This document shows positions 6,986 to 11,779 of a DNA stretch of 13,529 nt, one piece after another; the first letter of the stretch is position 1, and every line of letters begins with the position of its first letter. This DNA comes from Candidatus Lloydbacteria bacterium RIFCSPLOWO2_02_FULL_54_12 (GTDB taxonomy: Bacteria; Patescibacteriota; Minisyncoccia; Phycocordibacterales; UBA6899). Made by a program: the position numbers and the translations under genes. The stretch covers positions 47,543-61,071 of the forward strand of contig MHLS01000033.1 of NCBI GenBank assembly GCA_001819095.1. Direction: 5' to 3'. The notes beneath the pieces were generated by a model that was not told where the DNA came from, ran no database searches, and worked only from the letters and a program-made list of their open reading frames with translations.

Positions 6986-6991
6986 TCCTTT
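6986..6991 (-). promoter_or_regulatory. ribosome binding site AAAGGA for the DUF6390 gene
   Basis: Read on the minus strand: TAG of the EamA gene, then AAAGGA, TGT, ATG at 6982. The SD directly follows the upstream stop codon and supports this start. It contrasts with the SD-less first genes of the window. Confidence 0.7.
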
Positions 6992-7936
6992 CTACCGCGC
7001 TTGGGAGTGTGCGGCAATATGCTTGGTTGAGGAGTCGGAAGAGAGCGTCAGTTTGCGCCCGTAATGCCAGAGGAATGCCACGCCGACGAAGGTAAGGACG
7101 ATGCCGGAGAGCTGTTTTCCTGTGAGTGTGTGTGTGACGAAGATGGCCGAGAGCGAGCTTGTGACCAAGGTCGCGGGAACGAGGAGTGCCGCGACGTAGG
7201 TGGCGGGTGCGCGTTTCAAGGCCGCATACCACGTGGTGACGTAGCCGAAGAGAAGCGCTGCGGAGAGCGCCGTCCATCCCCATGCGACGGTCGAGACTTG
7301 AAGTGCGGGTGTCGCGCGGCCGGAGAGAACGAGGAAAGCGAGGAGTATCGCCGAGCCCAAGACCATACGCGCGGAGACGACGGTCAAGGTCGAGATGCCC
7401 GCGAGTGCTTTCTTGGCGATAATATTCTCAACCGCCCAGAGGAGGGTCGCGCCGAGGATGAGCCACTCACCCATGCCGAATGCAAAGACCTTGAAGCCGC
7501 CCAAGAGGTAGTTCGCGGCAATGACCGCGGCGATGCCGATGAGTGCAGTCACCGAAAGACGTTCTTTGAGGAAAGGATACGAGAAGAGGAGGACCCAGAG
7601 GACGAGCGTCTTGTGGATGATGGCACCGTTGAGTGCCGCTGTCATGGAGAGTCCGGTGAAGAAGAGTGCGAAAGGAAGCGACCCGCCGATCAGGCCGATC
7701 GCGCCGAGCTTTATCCATTGGCTTCGCGAAAGCGTTTTGAGTTCGTCGAAGCGGCGGTAGGCAACGAAGGCCGCGATGAGGAGAAGGGCGACGAGCCCGT
7801 TCTTGAGTGTAGTAAAGAGCACGGGGTCGGGAACCGCAGTGACGCCGATCTTACCGATAAAATTGTTCACCCCCGAGAAGAGGGCGGTACAAAGCGCGAG
7901 TACGGTCGCCGCGGCGATGGTGTGAGGTATTTTCAT
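6992..7936 (-). CDS. EamA/DMT superfamily transporter
   Basis: 314 residues, almost entirely hydrophobic, with about ten predicted membrane segments in two similar halves, the usual layout of drug/metabolite (EamA) permeases. Typical segments include S-G-V-N-N-F-I-G-K near the N terminus, A-L-F-F-T-G-L-S-M-T-A-A and S-L-S-A-I-F-V-T in the last repeat, with a basic C-terminal tail. Substrate cannot be told from sequence; family members move amino acids, nucleotides, sugars or other metabolites. The start at 7936 was chosen because a TATAAT box lies 4 bp upstream and the hydrophobic segment begins right after; an open frame extends to 8062 but that stretch runs through the stem-loop at 7981-8047. 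It shares a transcript with the DUF6390 gene. Whether it serves the hydrogenase (for example metal or cofactor supply) is speculation. Confidence 0.85.
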   Translation of the reverse strand: MKIPHTIAAATVLALCTALFSGVNNFIGKIGVTAVPDPVLFTTLKNGLVALLLIAAFVAYRRFDELKTLSRSQWIKLGAIGLIGGSLPFALFFTGLSMTAALNGAIIHKTLVLWVLLFSYPFLKERLSVTALIGIAAVIAANYLLGGFKVFAFGMGEWLILGATLLWAVENIIAKKALAGISTLTVVSARMVLGSAILLAFLVLSGRATPALQVSTVAWGWTALSAALLFGYVTTWYAALKRAPATYVAALLVPATLVTSSLSAIFVTHTLTGKQLSGIVLTFVGVAFLWHYGRKLTLSSDSSTKHIAAHSQAR

Positions 7937-7940
7937 GCTT

Positions 7941-7946
7941 ATTATA
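7941..7946 (-). promoter_or_regulatory. consensus -10 box TATAAT for the EamA-DUF6390 unit
   Basis: On the minus strand the order is TATAAT, AAGC, ATG at 7936. A start site about 7 bp after the box falls on the ATG, giving a leaderless message. No clear -35. Confidence 0.6.
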
Positions 7947-7980
7947 GTAGCACAACCACCCTCCTCGCGAAAATGTGCAT

Positions 7981-8047
7981 GTTCCGAGGAACCAAGGTCT
8001 CTCCTTGAGAATTTGGATTTTAAGGTGAGATCTTGGTTTCTCGGAAC
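7981..8047. repeat. large imperfect palindrome between divergent promoters
   Basis: 7981-8006 pairs with 8022-8047: 26 positions, 23 Watson-Crick, two G-T (7989/8039, 7997/8031) and one T-T mismatch (8002/8026), around a 15-base loop. It fills most of the gap between the EamA and peptidase promoters. It has no T tract on either strand, so it is not an ordinary terminator. Its inner half (7993-8035) aligns with the hairpin after nirK (5540-5581). Confidence 0.8.
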
Positions 8048-8072
8048 GCGAGCGTCGTGCAAAAGTAACCTT

Positions 8073-8081
8073 TGCTATACT
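8073..8081 (+). promoter_or_regulatory. extended -10 box TGCTATACT for the peptidase gene
   Basis: TGC plus TATACT (8076-8081) ends 6 bp before the ATG at 8088, so the transcript probably starts at the ATG. The identical nine bases serve the hydrogenase operon at 11344-11336 on the other strand. Confidence 0.6.
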
Positions 8082-8087
8082 CTGGAT

Positions 8088-8477
8088 ATGAAAGGAAAAC
8101 AAGTCTTCGTCTTCGGCAATCCCGAACTTCCGGCGGACTCTCTCCCGATCCGTCTTCTCCCTTCGCTTCGGGAACGATTTTCGGACGTCAGTTTCCTTTT
8201 CCTCGATCCGAACGAGGAGTGGGAGCCGCCGGATCCGCTCGTCGTCATCGACACCGTCGTCGGCATTCGGGACGTGCGTATCTTCGAGGGGATCGACGTG
8301 TTCACCGCCGCGCCCACCGTCTCGATGCATGATTTCGATGCGCTCTTCAACCTCCGCTATCTCGCGAAGCTCGGCAAGCTGGGCCGTGTCATCGTCATTG
8401 GTGTGCCCCCCGAACTTTCCGCGGACGCCGCACTCCCCGCCGTTGTCTCCGAATTGGAGAAAATCCTTCCGGATTAA
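8088..8477 (+). CDS. [NiFe]-hydrogenase maturation endopeptidase (HycI/HybD family)
   Basis: 129 residues, slightly short for the family (about 150). The start at 8088 is supported by the -10 box at 8076-8081 and by the beta strand K-Q-V-F-V-F-G-N beginning at once. Family motifs in order: G-N-P-E-L-P-A-D-S (10-18), I-D-T-V-V-G (54-59), S-M-H-D-F-D-x3-N-L (79-88), I-G-V-P-P-E (104-109). Aligning to E. coli HycI (nickel ligands D16, D62, H90) gives D17, D55 and H81 here. By family it clips the C-terminal extension of the large subunit after nickel is inserted; the likely substrate is the product of the large-subunit gene at 9493-10785. It converges with the nickel permease gene and the two stop codons overlap within TTAA (8474-8477). 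Confidence 0.82.
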   Translation: MKGKQVFVFGNPELPADSLPIRLLPSLRERFSDVSFLFLDPNEEWEPPDPLVVIDTVVGIRDVRIFEGIDVFTAAPTVSMHDFDALFNLRYLAKLGKLGRVIVIGVPPELSADAALPAVVSELEKILPD

Positions 8478-9502
8478 GCGTTCCCGCTCCGGTCTGTGCC
8501 CGCTTTTTTTCCGAAACTGATGAACGCAGATGCCCAGCTTACGATGAAGAGTGTGACCAATATGTATCCGAGGGTGTCGATTGGAAGGTCTCCGACAAGT
8601 GCGAAGACGCCGCCCGAGAGTCCGGCGTATTCACCAAGAAGTCGTGTCCCGATGACGCCACCGATCGCGAGGGCGGAGAATGCCGAGAGCGCGGTCACGT
8701 TCAGGTTGTAGGAGAGGCGTCGTTCCGGCTCGAGACCTTCCCATGAGTAGATACCGAGCATCATGAGACTGTTTAGGGTGTCGACGAGCGTCATACCCGC
8801 CGCAAAGGTAAGCGGGAGGAGGAAAATCATCCACGTGTCGATCGACTCCTCTGCGAGTGCGGAGAGCGCGAGAAGTCCGACCTCGGTTGCCGTGTCGAAG
8901 CCGAGTCCGAAGAGAAGTCCGATCCAATACATCTTCGGGCTCCGATCGACCAGAGCGACGAGCGGGCGAAAGAGCTTCTCGATGGGTCCACCTAAATGCA
9001 GGTGTCCGTGGTAAGTGTTCTCTTTCCCCGCGCGGACGTCTTTCAGTGCGCGAAAAAGTTGCCGGAGGACGAAGAGGTTCGCGGTGCCGATCCCAAGAAG
9101 AAAGAGCGAGGAGACCGTTCCGCCGATGAGTGCCCCCGTTTCGCGGAAGGCGGCGATGTCGGTGAGAGCGGACGAGACGGCGAAGACGATCGCCGCCGTG
9201 AAGCAAAGGACGACCGTCGAATGGCCGAGCGAAAAAAAGAAACCGACGCCGACGGAGGGCCTGCCGCGGTAAAGAAGGCGTCGTGTCGCGTTGTCGATGG
9301 CGGCGATATGGTCCGCATCCATCGCGTGTCGAAGCCCGAGTCCCCAAGCGAGCGCAAAGAGTCCGAGGAGAAGCGGGGTCTCCCATGAAAGCGCAAGTAG
9401 TGCGACCCAAAGGACGACATTGACCGCGACAAGCGTTGCGAAAAGAAGCACCCCGCGCTTCACCGACGGTTGGGTGCCGGAAGAAAAGATATTTATTTCC
9501 AT
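8474..9502 (-). CDS. HoxN/HupN/NixA-type nickel (or cobalt) permease
   Basis: 342 residues with about eight membrane segments. All family signatures are present: R-H-A-M-D-A-D-H-I (58-66) in TM2, F-F-S-L-G-H-S-T-V-V (89-98), L-G-F-D-T-A-T-E-V (200-208) and G-M-T-L-V-D-T (236-242). The central loop has H165-x-H167-x-H169. By family it is a high-affinity secondary Ni2+/Co2+ importer; nickel is favoured because it is encoded directly behind a [NiFe]-hydrogenase. Start: ATG 9502 lies inside the end of the large-subunit gene (10-base overlap) with an SD AAGGTGG (9504-9510) in front, so translation is coupled. An open frame extends 12 codons further upstream but has no support. Third gene of the hydrogenase operon. 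Confidence 0.92.
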   Translation of the reverse strand: MEINIFSSGTQPSVKRGVLLFATLVAVNVVLWVALLALSWETPLLLGLFALAWGLGLRHAMDADHIAAIDNATRRLLYRGRPSVGVGFFFSLGHSTVVLCFTAAIVFAVSSALTDIAAFRETGALIGGTVSSLFLLGIGTANLFVLRQLFRALKDVRAGKENTYHGHLHLGGPIEKLFRPLVALVDRSPKMYWIGLLFGLGFDTATEVGLLALSALAEESIDTWMIFLLPLTFAAGMTLVDTLNSLMMLGIYSWEGLEPERRLSYNLNVTALSAFSALAIGGVIGTRLLGEYAGLSGGVFALVGDLPIDTLGYILVTLFIVSWASAFISFGKKAGTDRSGNA

Positions 9503-10785
9503 TCCACCTTGAGAAAGTGCGACGCGCAGGACATGCACGGGTCGTACGCCCGTATCAACTTTTCCATCTCGAACGGCATTTTCTCCCGTTCCACGCCATT
9601 TGCGATCAACCCGTCGATCAACCGCCCGATATCCTGTTCGATATTGATCTGATTCTGTCCCGTGGGAACGATGACCTCCCCCTCTTTGATGACGCCGTCC
9701 GCACCGAGGACGACCTTGTGGTAGAGGGTACCGCGCGGTGCTTCGACGACGCCGATACCGACGGCGTCGCGGTTGGGCGCTTTTTTCAGAGGTTCCGGCG
9801 TGAAGATGCGCGTGGTCAAGATGTCGACCGCCTCGTCGACGGAGTGGAGGATCTCGATCGCCTGCGCCAAGTTGTTGTGAAAGATGTCCGTCGACGGGAA
9901 GAGCGCGAGCACTTCCGGTATCGACTCTTTCGTCTTCGGGTGAAGTTTCTCTTTCGCGATATTGATGCGGGCCAAGGAGCCCACGAGATAGCTCTCGCCT
10001 TCGTAGTCGTACGCCGATGCTTGGGAGTAGGGGAGGACGACGTGATGGAGAAGATGGTGATACTCTTTCTCGTTGTACACTTTGCCGGTGCTTGTCTTCA
10101 CGAACCCCTTGATGTAGCCGAAGTTCCCGTCCGGTACGAGGCCCATATAATGCGTCTTCCGGTCGAAGTGGAATGGCTGGTCCTTGAACTTTTGGATGAT
10201 GCGCAAGACTGCAGGACGGATTTCCTCTAGTTTTTTCACGGCCTCATCGATGCCGACTTTGTCGGGGAAGTGGAGGAATCCGCCGATCATGGGGTAGGTC
10301 GCGTGGACGCTCCGGCCCGCGATGAGCGTGGCGAGGAAATTCCCCGCCGCTTTGATGGCAAAGCCATCGTGAAGCATCTGGTGCTGGTCGGGGTCGCTTT
10401 CGTCGAAGTCGAGGAAGGAATCCTTGCCGTAGATGTCGGGAAGCGAGAAGAGATAGAGGTGGAGCGCGTGGTCGCGCACGATGAGCCCGTGCATGGTCAA
10501 GGCGCGGAGCACTTCCGTCTGCTCGCTCGGCTGAAGTCCCAAGGCATCCTCGCACGCTTCAATCGCCGCCATGATGTGCGCGTTTGAGCAGGTGCCGCAG
10601 ATGCGCGAGAGGTGTGCCGGTATCGCCATGACGGACTTCCCCCGCATTGCTTCCGTGAAGAAGCGCTTGTACTCGATGGTGCGGAATTTCACGTCGGTCA
10701 CCTTGTCATTCTCCACTTTGACCGAGATCGAGGCGTCACCTTCGATCTTGGTGATGTGCTCCATGTCGAGATTAAAGGTATGCAT
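9493..10785 (-). CDS. [NiFe]-hydrogenase large (catalytic) subunit, group 3-like
   Basis: 430 residues. All active-site motifs are intact: E15 in I-T-K-I-E-G, L1 motif R61-I-C63-G-T-C66-x3-H70, A-P-R351-G-T-L near the middle-to-end, and L2 motif D415-P-C417-x2-C420-x2-H423. C63, C66, C417 and C420 should bind the NiFe centre. After H423 only seven residues remain, a short tail for the maturation peptidase to remove; short tails are known in group 3b enzymes. G-V-V-E-A-P-R-G-T-L-Y-H and V-P-T-G-Q-N-Q-I-N-I-E point to group 3 (cytoplasmic, often NAD(P)-linked) rather than membrane uptake types, but the exact subgroup needs a tree. Start: ATG 10785, 10 bases after the small-subunit stop; further upstream only a TTG at 10824 is available. 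Confidence 0.95.
   Translation of the reverse strand: MHTFNLDMEHITKIEGDASISVKVENDKVTDVKFRTIEYKRFFTEAMRGKSVMAIPAHLSRICGTCSNAHIMAAIEACEDALGLQPSEQTEVLRALTMHGLIVRDHALHLYLFSLPDIYGKDSFLDFDESDPDQHQMLHDGFAIKAAGNFLATLIAGRSVHATYPMIGGFLHFPDKVGIDEAVKKLEEIRPAVLRIIQKFKDQPFHFDRKTHYMGLVPDGNFGYIKGFVKTSTGKVYNEKEYHHLLHHVVLPYSQASAYDYEGESYLVGSLARINIAKEKLHPKTKESIPEVLALFPSTDIFHNNLAQAIEILHSVDEAVDILTTRIFTPEPLKKAPNRDAVGIGVVEAPRGTLYHKVVLGADGVIKEGEVIVPTGQNQINIEQDIGRLIDGLIANGVEREKMPFEMEKLIRAYDPCMSCASHFLKVEWK
9504..9510 (-). promoter_or_regulatory. ribosome binding site AAGGTGG for the nickel permease
   Basis: On the minus strand AAGGTGG-A-ATG, located inside the last codons of the large-subunit gene. It decides the start at 9502 and suggests translational coupling. 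Confidence 0.6.
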
Positions 10786-10795
10786 GGCGTGTGCG

Positions 10796-11308
10796 TTAGG
10801 CGTGCGCAGGTGAAGGTTGTGCAAGCTCGGGGCGGAGCTCCGTGACGAGCGCGGTCACGGCTTCGAGGAATTTCTTCTCGTCCATGGGGCAACCGGGGAC
10901 CGATGCATCGACTTGAACAACCTGCGCGACGGTCTTCACTTCGGGAAGCGCGCCGAAGCGTTCGACCAGAAAGGCAATGCGCTCTTTCTGCTCTTTGGTA
11001 AAATTGTTGCGTTGTCCCGCGGGGAGTCCCGTCACCGCGCATGCGCCGATTGCGACCAACTTTTTTGTGCGGCTCCGGATGTCTTTGATGCGCTCCACAT
11101 GCTCCGGCGAGGCGATAGCGCCTTCGATGAACGCGATGTCGAACGCGTCCATGATGTTGTTTGATTTCAAGACCTTCACGTGCCGGAAGTCGAAGAGCTC
11201 CTTCCACTCTTTCCAGTGGTCGTTCAAGAGTTCACTGAAGACGATCGTCGAATCTTCACAGCACGAGAAGGAGAACCATCCAATCGCAATTTTCTTATTT
11301 GGCGCCAT
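10796..11308 (-). CDS. [NiFe]-hydrogenase small subunit, minimal single-cluster form
   Basis: 170 residues, about the size of the core of group 3 small subunits and complex I NuoB. It has exactly four cysteines: the tandem C16-C17 in F-S-F-S-C-C-E-D, C90 in I-G-A-C-A-V-T-G, and C140 in V-P-G-C-P. Together with I-E-G-A-I (61-65) these are the ligand positions of the proximal [4Fe-4S] cluster. The first pair is adjacent (CC, as in NuoB), whereas hydrogenases usually have C-x2-C. There are no further Cys for medial or distal clusters, and no twin-arginine signal, so it should be cytoplasmic with one cluster. Start ATG 11308; a TGCTATACT box lies 27 bases upstream, and the short pyrimidine-rich leader has no SD. 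First gene of the operon small-large-nickel permease. Confidence 0.88.
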   Translation of the reverse strand: MAPNKKIAIGWFSFSCCEDSTIVFSELLNDHWKEWKELFDFRHVKVLKSNNIMDAFDIAFIEGAIASPEHVERIKDIRSRTKKLVAIGACAVTGLPAGQRNNFTKEQKERIAFLVERFGALPEVKTVAQVVQVDASVPGCPMDEKKFLEAVTALVTELRPELAQPSPAHA

Positions 11309-11335
11309 AGGAGAGAGGGGAGATGATATGACCGA

Positions 11336-11344
11336 AGTATAGCA
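11336..11344 (-). promoter_or_regulatory. extended -10 box TGCTATACT for the hydrogenase operon
   Basis: Read on the minus strand. The start site would be near 11329, giving a leader of about 20 bases without SD. Same nine bases as at 8073-8081 in front of the peptidase gene, so operon and peptidase could be expressed alike. Confidence 0.55.
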
Positions 11345-11416
11345 CCGTCGGCGAGGAAGAGTAGCGTCCGGGCGGGGTGCTGTGCATTACGCCGAGCCCT
11401 CAAAGCGATTGTTCGC

Positions 11417-11422
11417 TATACT
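11417..11422 (+). promoter_or_regulatory. -10 box TATACT for the gene at 11454
   Basis: GC-TATACT, in the divergent gap facing the hydrogenase promoter. The start site would be near 11429, giving a leader of about 25 bases before ATG 11454. No -35 and no SD seen. Confidence 0.45.
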
Positions 11423-11453
11423 GGAATATGGTTGTCCGTCGTGGCGACCGCCT

Positions 11454-11756
11454 ATGCCCGAAGATATATTCGCATCCCATATTGTTCGAGAAAAGGCGCC
11501 CGTCTTTATTGTTGCGGGTGTAGCACTCATTCTCTTGGGTGTTTTGGGGTTCCTCTATATGGATGGCGTCTTCTCGCCGATTGAGTTTGCACAACCCAAG
11601 GCCTCGGTCGCCATGCCACCTCAAACATCGGCATCTTACGAAGAGAGTCTCGGCGGGACGCTCTATGAGAAAGCGAACAATCCCCTTGAAGACAAGCTCC
11701 CCGAGGCGGATCCGACGGCGAATCCGCTCGAAGACGCATATAAGAATCCTTTTTAG
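11454..11756 (+). CDS. small single-pass membrane protein with NP-x-x/NPF tail
   Basis: 100 residues. One membrane helix (about 16-35) follows a short charged N terminus; the rest is acidic and probably outside. The tail contains L-G-G-T-L-Y-E-K followed by N-N-P-L-E-D, A-N-P-L-E-D-A-Y and a terminal K-N-P-F. I have the impression that such NP-repeat tails recur in many Parcubacteria hypothetical proteins, but no function is known to me. Start ATG 11454 was chosen because the helix and charge pattern fit and it lies just after the -10 box at 11417; the frame is open upstream to 11382 without support. It ends 23 bases before the Cys-repeat gene, so the two may form an operon and both proteins face the outside. 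Confidence 0.65.
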   Translation: MPEDIFASHIVREKAPVFIVAGVALILLGVLGFLYMDGVFSPIEFAQPKASVAMPPQTSASYEESLGGTLYEKANNPLEDKLPEADPTANPLEDAYKNPF

Positions 11757-11773
11757 TATCCTTACGCTCACAC

Positions 11774-11779
11774 TATAAT
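11774..11779 (+). promoter_or_regulatory. TATAAT directly abutting ATG 11780
   Basis: A perfect -10 hexamer with zero spacing to the ATG. Transcription from it would start near 11786, inside the gene, so either the true hexamer is shifted or the gene is read from the promoter at 11417. Confidence 0.3.

Noticed and set aside
7064..8008. Plus-strand open frame of 314 codons opposite the EamA gene
   Set aside because: Composition is dominated by Asp, Glu, Arg and Gly, the mirror of hydrophobic codons; the minus-strand permease explains the region.
9436..10230. Plus-strand open frame opposite the hydrogenase large subunit
   Set aside because: The minus strand encodes an intact catalytic subunit with all motifs; the plus frame is rich in Arg/Asp/Val with no domain.
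11428..11523. ATG 5 bp after TATACT opening a 31-codon frame that overlaps the start of the 11454 gene
   Set aside because: The placement resembles a leaderless upstream frame, but the peptide has no features and short frames like this arise by chance. It would need conservation to be believed.
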